Virus record (IMG/VR): IMGVR_UViG_3300032278_002257 | Span: 1 to 64,000 of that record | DNA: 64,000 nt | Direction: 5' to 3' (one strand) | Source of the DNA: a virus | In this document: positions 26,653 to 34,824 of the stretch, one piece after another | Position numbering within the stretch: the first letter of the stretch is position 1 | Layout of the letters: each line of letters starts with the position of its first letter | Notes under the pieces: generated by a model | Told to the model about the DNA's origin: nothing | What the model saw: the letters and a program-made list of their open reading frames with translations, nothing else | The model's database searches: none | Position numbers and translations under genes: made by a program

Positions 26653-27261
26653 ATGAATAATTTTGATAATATTTTATGGATGCCAGTCGACATTCCAAAA
26701 TATCAATATAAAAAAGATCTTATAGATAATTTTGTTGGTGACTCACCGCCGGATGATGGAACAGGTGCTCAAGCATTTCAATATCAAAAATTTACTACAA
26801 CAAATAAAAATTATAGTAAATCATCGTGGATTGAAGAATCTTCTCTAACAAAATATATTGATAAAAATTTACCAATTGATCATTTAGTTAATGTTAGAAT
26901 TAATAATTATTTAAAAGCTACTGAAATGCATATTGATTTTTTAACACCAGATAAAAACGCAGATTTATGGAAACATGAAAAAAGTTTACAACCATGTGGC
27001 TATCGAATGACAATACAATATGATAACAATATTAAAAATCCTTATATTCAAAAAAATAATGGAGAAACAGTTTTAGCTAAAATGCCAATAGATACTGATT
27101 GGTGTGTTATACGAAGTACAGATACAACTCATGGTGGTAATTATGATCCTGATAGATTTATACTTTTTACTCATTTTTGGGTTAATAAACAAAAACACTA
27201 TGAAATTTTAAAAAGAAGTATCAACAAATATAAGGACTACATTATATACGAAGAAGAATAG
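26653..27261 (+). CDS. 2OG-Fe(II) oxygenase-like protein
   Basis: The 202-residue protein has H93-I-D95 (TEMHIDFLTP), distal H160 (STDTTHGGNY) and R168 (PDRFILFTH). The order is that of prolyl-4-hydroxylase or phage tail-associated hydroxylase-like proteins. It is the last tailoring gene of the long operon before two small paralogous proteins. The ribosome-binding region is AAGAAAG 5 bases before the ATG. The substrate is unknown; a small molecule or a phage peptide are both possible. Confidence 0.65.
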   Translation: MNNFDNILWMPVDIPKYQYKKDLIDNFVGDSPPDDGTGAQAFQYQKFTTTNKNYSKSSWIEESSLTKYIDKNLPIDHLVNVRINNYLKATEMHIDFLTPDKNADLWKHEKSLQPCGYRMTIQYDNNIKNPYIQKNNGETVLAKMPIDTDWCVIRSTDTTHGGNYDPDRFILFTHFWVNKQKHYEILKRSINKYKDYIIYEEE

Positions 27262-27263
27262 AA

Positions 27264-27656
27264 ATGTCAGTAACAACCATAGTCATATTCACAAATATTA
27301 CAGGAACTACTTATTCAACTGTCGTGGAAGCAAAGATGGCATTTGAGAAGGCGAATCCTCATATAGTTAATACATTCGATGCGGAGCTCTCCCAATCTAA
27401 GACTTTAGGAATTAATACGAAATTTAAAAAAGTAATAGAAGGCGCTGGAGTAAAAGAAATTAGGACGATAGCGAAAGGGGGCGACGAGATAGATGATTCC
27501 TGGAATTCTTATCTGTATGAAAAACACATACAAGAATTGACAGTCGACAAAACTGGTTTTAAAATTACTAGAACATGGACTGATGAACGATGGGCAATTG
27601 TTCAATCAATTCCAGTTCCTGTAGTAGGAAACGGATGGAATCGAATAGAAATTTAA
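27264..27656 (+). CDS. Hypothetical small protein, paralogue of the next gene
   Basis: The 130-residue protein is not recognised. It begins MSVTTIVIFTNI and ends with a conserved-looking block (GFKITRTWTDERWAIVQSIP to GNGWNRIEI) that the next gene repeats in diverged form (GFQKTFIFSDKRW to GIGWTR). It follows the last oxygenase gene by 2 bases, so it belongs to the same transcript, and the next gene has its own late promoters. It has no signal peptide, Cys or membrane segment. Confidence 0.6.
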   Translation: MSVTTIVIFTNITGTTYSTVVEAKMAFEKANPHIVNTFDAELSQSKTLGINTKFKKVIEGAGVKEIRTIAKGGDEIDDSWNSYLYEKHIQELTVDKTGFKITRTWTDERWAIVQSIPVPVVGNGWNRIEI

Positions 27657-27662
27657 ACTTTA

Positions 27663-27670
27663 TATAAATA
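27663..27670 (+). promoter_or_regulatory. T4-type late promoter (TATAAATA)
   Basis: A perfect copy of the T4 late promoter octamer in the 47-base gap ahead of the 144-residue gene. A second perfect copy lies 20 bases downstream, so transcription of the small protein and the TctA/TctC-like pair should be strong in the late phase. Confidence 0.65.
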
Positions 27671-27682
27671 TAAATGTAACCA

Positions 27683-27690
27683 TATAAATA
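27683..27690 (+). promoter_or_regulatory. T4-type late promoter (TATAAATA), second copy
   Basis: Second perfect TATAAATA, directly followed by the AAAGGA ribosome-binding sequence. A transcript starting about 6 bases downstream would have a very short leader, so the upstream copy may be the main promoter. Confidence 0.55.
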
Positions 27691-27703
27691 AAAGGAATTT
27701 AAA

Positions 27704-28138
27704 ATGTCTGCAAGACTTATTATAACTTTTCAAAAATCTTTTTCAAAATTAGATTTTTCATCATTTGAAACTTTATCTGAGGCTTTAGCAATGTTCAGTG
27801 ATGACATCGAAGCCGCCAAAGGACAGTATCTACTGGCATCTGACAATGATATAAATGATGATCTAGAAAATGGTGATTTAGTAGTAACTGACGAGCTTAC
27901 GCAAAATGGAAATGGATTTCAAAAAACATTTATATTTTCTGACAAAAGATGGGACCAAATAAAAGATGAACCTCTTGATACATTGCCTGCGGGAATTGGG
28001 TGGACTAGAACAGTAGAGAAAGCACATTATATTATAAGTGAGACAGGTATTCCTGATGCAAATGACTATGCAAAGAGAGTATGTGATAATTGTCAAATTA
28101 TATTTAATAATGAAGCTAAAGAAGTATTTCCCGTATAA
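27704..28138 (+). CDS. Hypothetical small protein with extended Cys-containing C-terminal tail
   Basis: The 144-residue protein shares with the preceding gene an N-terminal beta-type start and the W-x-x-I to GIGWTR block, then adds a tail of about 38 residues with RVCDNCQIIF. It is strongly placed for late expression by two perfect late octamers and an AAAGGA ribosome site. It is not recognised. A virion-associated protein is possible. Acting as a peptide substrate of the radical SAM operon is an inference from position and tail variability only. Confidence 0.6.
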   Translation: MSARLIITFQKSFSKLDFSSFETLSEALAMFSDDIEAAKGQYLLASDNDINDDLENGDLVVTDELTQNGNGFQKTFIFSDKRWDQIKDEPLDTLPAGIGWTRTVEKAHYIISETGIPDANDYAKRVCDNCQIIFNNEAKEVFPV

Positions 28139-28153
28139 AGAATTATAAAAATT

Positions 28154-29599
28154 ATGTTTGAATTGTTGATGTGGACTATATTGGGTTCACTTTATGGATT
28201 ATTTATAGGCATAATTCCCGTTTCAGGGCCCACCAAAGCATTAATAATGCTGTTTAGTGTTGTAAATCATTTTTCACATATACCATATGAATTTGTCGCC
28301 TTTTCTATGGCAGCGGTTGTTGCGTGTACAATAGGAGATAGTTTTTCAGGAGTTTATATTGGAATTCCCGGATCTAATTCTTCTGCGGCGACAATGGTTG
28401 ATGGATTCCCACTCACCAAAGCAGGACAAAGTTCTTACGCAATTAGTTTAGCATTAACCACTAGTGGTATACAAGGTATTATTTGGTTTGTTCCATTTCT
28501 TATTGTTCTTCCATTATATGAATATATTTTACAATATATGAAAGTTCCTGAGATGTGGGTTATTATATTGTTTAGTTTTTTGAGTGTAAGTTTACTATCA
28601 AGTAATAAACCATTAAAAGGTATTTTAGCAGTAATTATAGGTGTTGGTTTAGGATCAATTGGTTCTGATGTTACAGGAAATCCAAGATTTACATTTGGAA
28701 TGGAATATTATCTTTATGACGGTATAGGTATTGCAGTATTGGCATCAGGATTATTTTGTATTCCAGAATTATATACATTGTGTAAATTTGATATGAAATC
28801 TGTTAAAGAAAATAGTGACTTTAAACAAATAAAAAAAGGTATAATTGATGCAATACGTTTATGGAAACATGGTTTTGTTGGGGGATTAATTGGGTTTTTC
28901 TATGGACTATTGCCGGGATATGGTGGTGGCGGTTCAGAATGGATTTCTTATAGTATAGCGACAAAAATGAAAAGGGTATTTTCAACTCCATTTGGTAAGG
29001 GCGCGCCAGAAGGTATAGTCGCACCAGAAGGAGTTAATAATGCCGGCAAGGCAGGAGCATTAATACCCACTATTCTCATAGGTATTCCTGGTGCAACATG
29101 GGCAATGATCGCGATGGGATTATGGGAATATATTGGATTTCCTATGGGAGATTTATATATATTAGAGGATAAAAATTTTATAAATTCTATAATAATTGGT
29201 TATCTAGTCGGCACTATTTCAGTTACAATTTTTGGATTATTATTAGCCGGGCCGATATCTAAAATATTTCGTATCAATAAATATTTTTTCATAGCATTTG
29301 TTGCACTTGTTACATGGTGGGCAATAATAAGTTCAAATTTTTATGAATTTATTTTAGAAGATTCAATATTTTTTATTGTGTTTTCATTTTGTGGGTTTAT
29401 ACTGAAGCATTTTAAAATTAGCAGGCCAGCGGTATTGTTGGGATTTATTTTGAGTGAAAGATTAGAACAATTTTCATATCAATTGATAGATTTGTATAGT
29501 TTTCAAGAAATAATTATAAGACCATTCGTTATTATAATAATGTTGTTATCAATATTGATGGTCATTTTTAGTAAAAAAGTAAAGGTGGATTATGTTTAA
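28154..29599 (+). CDS. TctA-family tripartite tricarboxylate transporter permease
   Basis: The 481-residue, very hydrophobic protein has about ten to twelve membrane segments. Family signatures are clear: the first glycine-rich region GLFIGIIPVSGPTKAL, VYIGIPGSNSSAATMVDGFPLTKAGQ, and in the second half GAPEGIVAPEGVNNAGKAGALIPTILIGIPGATWA, which is the duplicated TctA signature. It should import a carboxylate with a TctC-type binding protein; one is encoded by the next gene (8-base overlap). The small TctB subunit is not seen. Transport permeases of this kind are rare in phages. Confidence 0.85.
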   Translation: MFELLMWTILGSLYGLFIGIIPVSGPTKALIMLFSVVNHFSHIPYEFVAFSMAAVVACTIGDSFSGVYIGIPGSNSSAATMVDGFPLTKAGQSSYAISLALTTSGIQGIIWFVPFLIVLPLYEYILQYMKVPEMWVIILFSFLSVSLLSSNKPLKGILAVIIGVGLGSIGSDVTGNPRFTFGMEYYLYDGIGIAVLASGLFCIPELYTLCKFDMKSVKENSDFKQIKKGIIDAIRLWKHGFVGGLIGFFYGLLPGYGGGGSEWISYSIATKMKRVFSTPFGKGAPEGIVAPEGVNNAGKAGALIPTILIGIPGATWAMIAMGLWEYIGFPMGDLYILEDKNFINSIIIGYLVGTISVTIFGLLLAGPISKIFRINKYFFIAFVALVTWWAIISSNFYEFILEDSIFFIVFSFCGFILKHFKISRPAVLLGFILSERLEQFSYQLIDLYSFQEIIIRPFVIIIMLLSILMVIFSKKVKVDYV

Positions 29600-30707
29600 A
29601 TTTATTCAATTAGTATTATGTATGTTGTTTGTTTTTGGTACAATGGTTATGGTCAGCCAGGTTAATGCTGATACAATGTACGCAGTTATTCCTAGTTCAC
29701 CAAAGCCAGGAGGAACCTCGAGATGGGCATGGCTTTGGGGTAAACATATGAATAATAATTTATCAGGTAATATTGAACAAATAGATTTTAAATATATCCC
29801 AGGAAATAGAGGAAAAAATGCTCTAAGAAAATTTGAAAGTAAATTGAAATACGGTAATTATATGATGACTAGTCATGGTGGAAATGCTATGGCAACATTA
29901 TTAGAAGATGTTGGAAATTATGATTTTAGAAAATATAAACCAATATTAATTCATCCTGGTAATATGCTTATTCCCAAAAGGATAGATTATAATCCAAAAT
30001 TCCATAAACAAAAATTCGCACTTAATCCTGGGGGTGGATCAGAACCAGACCATTTCGCGGCGGGACTAATGGTGTGTCCAGAGACTAATGATATGGATAA
30101 ATTTATGAAATGTTTTAAAGATAGAGTAATTATTGTTAAAGGTATGAAAAGTGGAGGAGCGCGGATTGTAGCATTTGTAAATGGAGAATTGAATGTAAGT
30201 AGAGACACCTTTCAGAATTATACAGGTAATGCAAAATATAAAAAAGCATTATCTAACAATGAACTTGAAATATGGTTTCATCATTGTCAAATGAATTATA
30301 AAACAGGTCAATGGGTAGATGATCCAAATCCTGAACTTAAAGGATTATGTTTCGATTATATATTTGAACAAACTCATGGATTTAAACCCAAAGGAGAGGT
30401 TTATGATGCATATGTTTTATTGAGATTGTGGAGAGATGGTATTCAAAAAAGTTTTTTTGTGACTACGGATAGTGTATATTATCATGATATGGTAACAATT
30501 GCAACAAAAACGTGGTTCGATGAGGAATTTCAAAAAGAAAGATTAAAAAAATTAGGAAATTATGGGGTATTTATTGGACAAGACTCTGAGTTTATTATAA
30601 AAAGAATGTATGAAGCGGTAAATGAATCAACATTAAAAAATGCAGTAAGATTTGTTAATGAAGGATTAGGTTATAAAGCAGTAGTTAAACACATTCATTC
30701 TCCTTAA
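29592..30707 (+). CDS. TctC-like periplasmic solute-binding protein
   Basis: The 371-residue protein begins with a Sec signal peptide (about 1-26, hydrophobic LVLCMLFVFGTMVMV then VNADT). The mature start AVIPSSPKPGGTSRWAW, followed by FKYIPGNRGKNAL and MMTSHGGNAMATLL, is the TctC layout (GG loop, PGxxG loop, substrate loop). It has diverged and carries an insertion with extra cysteines (VCPETND, KCFKD, FHHCQMN) in the middle. It partners with the TctA-like permease. The 3' end overlaps the minus-strand methyltransferase by 23 bases. Confidence 0.75.
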   Translation: MFKFIQLVLCMLFVFGTMVMVSQVNADTMYAVIPSSPKPGGTSRWAWLWGKHMNNNLSGNIEQIDFKYIPGNRGKNALRKFESKLKYGNYMMTSHGGNAMATLLEDVGNYDFRKYKPILIHPGNMLIPKRIDYNPKFHKQKFALNPGGGSEPDHFAAGLMVCPETNDMDKFMKCFKDRVIIVKGMKSGGARIVAFVNGELNVSRDTFQNYTGNAKYKKALSNNELEIWFHHCQMNYKTGQWVDDPNPELKGLCFDYIFEQTHGFKPKGEVYDAYVLLRLWRDGIQKSFFVTTDSVYYHDMVTIATKTWFDEEFQKERLKKLGNYGVFIGQDSEFIIKRMYEAVNESTLKNAVRFVNEGLGYKAVVKHIHSP

Positions 30708-31206
30708 TCCATTCTGAATAAATTCTAGCGTCGTCCCATAACATTCCCATAACTGTGCATCCATATTTTTTTGCCCATTTATAATTCAGATCAAATGTCC
30801 AAGGAAAAAATGTAATATTTTCTTGATTTTTCCAACGATGATCATTTAGTCCTGGATTTTGTCTCCAATATAATCTTCCACCAACTTTGGTTAATTTTAC
30901 AGCTTTTTGTACTTGTGGTTCAACATCTTCTATAGATCCAAAATTTAAACTACCGAGACATAAAACCACATCCCATTGTTTACCGTCAGCATCGAATTTT
31001 TCAATAGATATTACTTCATCTGCACTGTCATTGGCGGGATCAATACCATATAATTTATCACCATAACGTCCTTTAAAGAGATTATAACCACAACCTATAT
31101 CAAGTATGGTTTCATTATTTGATATTTTGTTTAGAAGTTCCCAACCGCTATAAGAATATTTGCTCCAATTAGGTTTCCAATCATTTTTAAAGTAGTCAAT
31201 TACCAT
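30685..31206 (-). CDS. SAM-dependent methyltransferase
   Basis: The 173-residue class I methyltransferase has motif I ETILDIGCGYNLFKG (about residues 33-47), strand-2 end LYGIDPAND and strand-4 WDVVLCLGSLNFG. It follows the epimerase gene with a 7-base overlap and is transcribed with it. A role in modifying a sugar or surface glycan is inferred from that neighbour. Its 3' end runs into the TctC-like gene on the other strand. Confidence 0.75.
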   Translation of the reverse strand: MVIDYFKNDWKPNWSKYSYSGWELLNKISNNETILDIGCGYNLFKGRYGDKLYGIDPANDSADEVISIEKFDADGKQWDVVLCLGSLNFGSIEDVEPQVQKAVKLTKVGGRLYWRQNPGLNDHRWKNQENITFFPWTFDLNYKWAKKYGCTVMGMLWDDARIYSEWIKENECV

Positions 31207-31871
31207 CCCAATTCTTTCATTTTAGTTGGATCTGCACAAGTTATATTAGATTCACCTTCAACTTTCCTAAACGGTAACACCTTATTATACCCTATCTTTT
31301 TCAAAAAGTCAAGGGGGGATATTGGTTTTCCGTGACCAATTTCATAAAGTTCTCCACCAACTCCTTTATCTATTAGTATTTTAATGGCTCTACAAACTTC
31401 ATATACATGAGTAAAATCTCTTTTATGTTCAGTAATATAGTCTAATTTACCTTCTATGGCTAGTCCATATAACATATTTTTTCTATAATTATAATCTCCC
31501 CAAACAGTAAAAAACCTCATAATAACAACGTTTTTGGGAGCAATAAGTTCACATGCATATTTTGATATTGCATATGGACTTTGTAATTCTTTTACAGAAG
31601 AGGTGGATGCAAATAGAATTTTTGTATCTTTATAATGATCAAATATTCTTTTAGTTATTTTTATATTATTATCTAAATATTTTTTAGGATTTTTGTGACT
31701 TTCTCTGACGCCTGTTGATCCCGCCAAATGTATTACACAATCAACTTTAGGTAACTCAGTATTTAATATGTCATTTGGGTAGTCAATTCCATAAATATTA
31801 TGATATGAATTAAGATAATTGTAGAGATTAGAACCAATGAAACCATTGTGTCCAGTAATCAAAATTTCCAT
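31200..31871 (-). CDS. NAD-dependent sugar-nucleotide epimerase/dehydratase (extended SDR)
   Basis: The 223-residue protein opens with the NAD(P)-binding GxxGxxG (MEILITGHNGFIGSNL), has CVIHLAGSTG, an FASTSSV strand carrying the catalytic Ser and the active-site YxxxK in SPYAISKYACE, then RFFTVWGDYN. It is shorter than typical GalE-like enzymes (over 300 residues), mainly in the C-terminal substrate domain. It may make an activated sugar for the glycosyltransferase-like proteins encoded at 521-3299. It diverges from gp13 across a 57-base gap with a perfect inverted repeat. Confidence 0.8.
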   Translation of the reverse strand: MEILITGHNGFIGSNLYNYLNSYHNIYGIDYPNDILNTELPKVDCVIHLAGSTGVRESHKNPKKYLDNNIKITKRIFDHYKDTKILFASTSSVKELQSPYAISKYACELIAPKNVVIMRFFTVWGDYNYRKNMLYGLAIEGKLDYITEHKRDFTHVYEVCRAIKILIDKGVGGELYEIGHGKPISPLDFLKKIGYNKVLPFRKVEGESNITCADPTKMKELGW

Positions 31872-31890
31872 AAACTTACCTTACTAAATA

Positions 31891-31911
31891 GTTAATATAA
31901 CATATATTAAC
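31891..31911. promoter_or_regulatory. Perfect 8-bp inverted repeat in divergent intergenic region
   Basis: GTTAATAT and ATATTAAC flank a 5-base spacer, a perfect palindrome between the epimerase gene and gp13. An ACTAAATA element (31883-31890), one base off the late octamer core, sits directly upstream. The repeat could be an operator for a dimeric regulator or a small hairpin in either leader. It is too AT-rich to be a convincing terminator. Confidence 0.4.
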
Positions 31912-31928
31912 GCCGTTATAGGAACATT

Positions 31929-32675
31929 ATGTCAGCTACACAACCAGCGTCAAGAACAGAATTAAGAGAATATTGTTTAAGGGCATTAGGGAAACCAGTT
32001 ATTCAGATCAATGTTGAAGAGGATCAACTGGAAGATAGATTGGAAGAAGGTCTTCAAATGTATCAAGAATTTCATGGAGATGCCACAATTAAAACATTTT
32101 TAAAACACGAAATAACACAAGATGATATTGATAACTCATACGTTACATTATTAGAGGCAACTATTGGTGTTATAGCCGTTTTTCCCTTGGATAGTGGATC
32201 AACAAAGAACATGTTTGATGTTAGATATCAATTATATTTAAATGATATTTATGATTTAACCAAAACTTCAATAGTATCATACTATCAAGTACAACAACAT
32301 TTAGGAGTACTTCAAGAAGTATTTAGTGGGAAACCAGGAATGAGATTTTCTAGGCATCAGGATAGATTATATGTTGATGTTGATTGGTCTAAGGAATTTA
32401 ATGTGGGGGATTATCTCGTTGCTGAATGTGTACAAATCGTTGATCCAACTACACATACGGATGTTTTTAATGATATGTGGTTAAAACAATACACTACAGA
32501 ATTGTTTAGAAAACAATGGGGAAACAATTTAATTAAATATCAAGGTACACAATTACCTGGAGGAACCACTTTAGATGGTGGTAGAATTTTAGATGAAGCT
32601 AAATCAAATATAGAAATATTGTTACAAGATTTAGAAGGAAAATATCAATTCCCAGTCGACTTTGCAGTAGGATAA
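31929..32675 (+). CDS. gp13: T4 gp13-like neck/head-completion protein
   Basis: The 248-residue protein shows the gp13 layout: an N-terminal LRALGKPVIQINV motif followed by acidic EEDQLEDRLEEGLQMYQEFHGDA, a middle beta-rich part and a C-terminal helix-rich tail. In T4, gp13 and gp14 form the neck that closes the DNA-filled head and joins it to the tail. The gene is first in a run gp13-gp14-gp15-gp16 with 1 to 3 base spacings or short overlaps. It opens the structural region. Confidence 0.8.
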   Translation: MSATQPASRTELREYCLRALGKPVIQINVEEDQLEDRLEEGLQMYQEFHGDATIKTFLKHEITQDDIDNSYVTLLEATIGVIAVFPLDSGSTKNMFDVRYQLYLNDIYDLTKTSIVSYYQVQQHLGVLQEVFSGKPGMRFSRHQDRLYVDVDWSKEFNVGDYLVAECVQIVDPTTHTDVFNDMWLKQYTTELFRKQWGNNLIKYQGTQLPGGTTLDGGRILDEAKSNIEILLQDLEGKYQFPVDFAVG

Positions 32676-32678
32676 TAA

Positions 32679-33524
32679 ATGCCAGTATCTACATATTTTC
32701 AAAATGTTGATTTTCAACCAGAACAAAATTTACTAAACGATTTGGTAGAAGAATCGATTAAAATACATGGAATAGATATAAGTTATCTGCCTAGAACATC
32801 AGTTGCAGTAGATAATTTGTATAGTGAAGATGTCGCTTCTAAATTTTCAGCTGCACATATAATAGAAATGTATATTGATTCAACTGATGGATTTAGTGGT
32901 GAAGGTGATATGGTAGGACAATTTGGGCTTGAAATACGAGATCAAGTAATTTTAGATGTTTCTCAAAGACGGTGGAAAGATGAAGAAATACCAGGAAGAC
33001 TTGATAGACCATATGAAGGAGATTTAATATATTTTCCATTAAATGATAAATTATTTGAAGTTAGATTTGTTGAACATGAAAAAGTATTTTATCAGTTGGG
33101 GAATCTTCCAATATATACTCTCACTTGTGAAACGTTTGAGTACAGTCATGAGGATATGGATACTGGTATTGCGGCAATCGACGATATTGAAACAGATTAT
33201 GGATACTCGATGGACTTGGTATTTACTTCAGGAGAAGGAACTTTTACGATAGGAGAAGATTGTAGCAATGGAGACGCTACGATGAAAGTTCTTTCTTGGG
33301 CTCCTACTACAAAGACTTTGAGAGTTGGAAATATTGTTGGTACTATTACTACAGCATATGATGTTGTGGGTGTAGCAAGTACCGCATCTTGGTCTATGAC
33401 AGCAGTGCCAGATGATCTGGTAATTCTAACAGATCCACTGGCGAATAATTTAGGTATTCAAACTGAAAGTGATTCAATATTTGATTTCACTGATAGAGAT
33501 CCATTTTCTGAAGGTAACATATAA
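32679..33524 (+). CDS. gp14: T4 gp14-like neck protein
   Basis: The 281-residue protein starts PVSTYFQNVDFQPEQNLLNDLVEESIKIHG, the typical gp14 opening with the LxxDLxxExIxxxG pattern, followed by LPRT and a beta-rich region (GRLDRPYEGDLIYFPL). Gp14 forms the neck ring with gp13. Position and length agree with marine T4-like phages. It overlaps gp15 by one base (taATG). Confidence 0.8.
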   Translation: MPVSTYFQNVDFQPEQNLLNDLVEESIKIHGIDISYLPRTSVAVDNLYSEDVASKFSAAHIIEMYIDSTDGFSGEGDMVGQFGLEIRDQVILDVSQRRWKDEEIPGRLDRPYEGDLIYFPLNDKLFEVRFVEHEKVFYQLGNLPIYTLTCETFEYSHEDMDTGIAAIDDIETDYGYSMDLVFTSGEGTFTIGEDCSNGDATMKVLSWAPTTKTLRVGNIVGTITTAYDVVGVASTASWSMTAVPDDLVILTDPLANNLGIQTESDSIFDFTDRDPFSEGNI

Positions 33525-34429
33525 TGTTTGGAACATCGACATATCATCAAACAATCAGAAAAATGGTTGTTGCTTTTGGTTCATTATTTAATGATATTTC
33601 AGTTAAAAGGGTAAATTCATCCGGAGTTGTAGTAGAAACTTTAAAAATTCCTGTTGCTTATGGACCAAAACAAAAATTTATGGTTAGAATTGCAAATCCC
33701 GCTCTTGCAGGAACTCCAGCAATAATTTTACCTAGAATTGGGTTTATGATGAGTCAGATAATGTATGATGGAACAAGAAAATTGAATACTGTTGGTAAGA
33801 ATGCTTCTTCTATATCTGGAACAATGAGAACACAATATAATCCTGTTCCTTATAATTTTATTTTTGATTTGGCTATTTTAGCAAAAAATGCAGAAGATGC
33901 CGCACAAATTGTTGAACAGATTTTACCAAATTTTACACCAGAATTTACAGTAACTATTAAAACTGTACCTTTAATGGATATTGCGGTCGATTGTCCTATT
34001 ATATTAAATTCTGTTAACTATACAGATGCATATGATGGAGATTTTGAAACTAGAAGATCTTTATCATGGGATATGCAATTTACAATGAAAACGTTTCTGT
34101 ATCCAGAATTATCGACTAGTGGAAAACCAATTAAGGACATAACTCTTCAGATAATAGTTCCTGAGAATGTATCTGGAAACGCGGATGCGGATATTGGTAC
34201 TTTAGATAGATTTCTTTTGGAAAGTAGTACAGCATTTACAATTAATAGCGTAATAACTGAAGATTCTGAATCACTTTATTTAGAATCTGCAGACGTAAAT
34301 TTATTAGGAAATACATCAACACAAACAACCGCAACTCTTGGAATAAAACCCAAACCAGAAGATGCGGCAGCGGATGATGATTTTGGGTTTAGTTTAACAC
34401 TTGATGGAGACGATGTATCATGGACATAA
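33524..34429 (+). CDS. gp15: T4 gp15-like tail completion/sheath stabiliser
   Basis: The 301-residue protein begins FGTSTYHQTIRKMVVAFGSLFNDI, the characteristic gp15 N-terminus, and continues with the conserved VPVAYGPKQKF-type strand (here IPVAYGPKQKFMVR). Gp15 caps the tail tube and sheath and binds the neck. The C-terminal ~60 residues are acidic and less conserved (ending GDDVSWT). It overlaps gp16 by 10 bases. Confidence 0.8.
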   Translation: MFGTSTYHQTIRKMVVAFGSLFNDISVKRVNSSGVVVETLKIPVAYGPKQKFMVRIANPALAGTPAIILPRIGFMMSQIMYDGTRKLNTVGKNASSISGTMRTQYNPVPYNFIFDLAILAKNAEDAAQIVEQILPNFTPEFTVTIKTVPLMDIAVDCPIILNSVNYTDAYDGDFETRRSLSWDMQFTMKTFLYPELSTSGKPIKDITLQIIVPENVSGNADADIGTLDRFLLESSTAFTINSVITEDSESLYLESADVNLLGNTSTQTTATLGIKPKPEDAAADDDFGFSLTLDGDDVSWT

Positions 34430-34824
34430 AAGATTTAGTTCAAGAAGTTTTGGTTGAAGACCCAATAACAACTCTTCCAGAAAAGACAGAAAAAAGATTA
34501 ACAGTAGATTCAGATGATGAGGATTTTAAAACTGATTATAGATATTCAAGAGAAAATTATTATAATTTAATGGAAAAGGGACATGACGCATTAGATGAAT
34601 TATTAGAAATAGCAAAATCGACAGAGCATGCAAGACATTTTGAAGTTGCTTCACAACTGATTAAAAATCTTGGAGAAACTAATGAAAAATTGGTAAATCT
34701 TCAAAAAGTTAAAAAAGAATTAACAAACAAAGCACCAACAGGACCAGCATCAGTTAATAATAATTTGTATGTTGGATCAACTACAGATTTATTAAAGTTG
34801 ATAAAGGATAAGAAGAATAAATGA
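34420..34824 (+). CDS. gp16: Small terminase subunit (gp16-like)
   Basis: The 134-residue protein has the family core DYRYSRENYYNLMEKGHDALDELLEIAKSTEH followed by ARHFEVASQLIKNLGETNEKLVNLQK, a long helical hairpin used to form the ring that recognises concatemeric DNA. The C-terminal tail is basic. In T4 the next gene is 17, but here about 8.2 kb of other genes separate the two subunits. It overlaps the next small gene by 4 bases. Confidence 0.85.
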   Translation: MDIKDLVQEVLVEDPITTLPEKTEKRLTVDSDDEDFKTDYRYSRENYYNLMEKGHDALDELLEIAKSTEHARHFEVASQLIKNLGETNEKLVNLQKVKKELTNKAPTGPASVNNNLYVGSTTDLLKLIKDKKNK

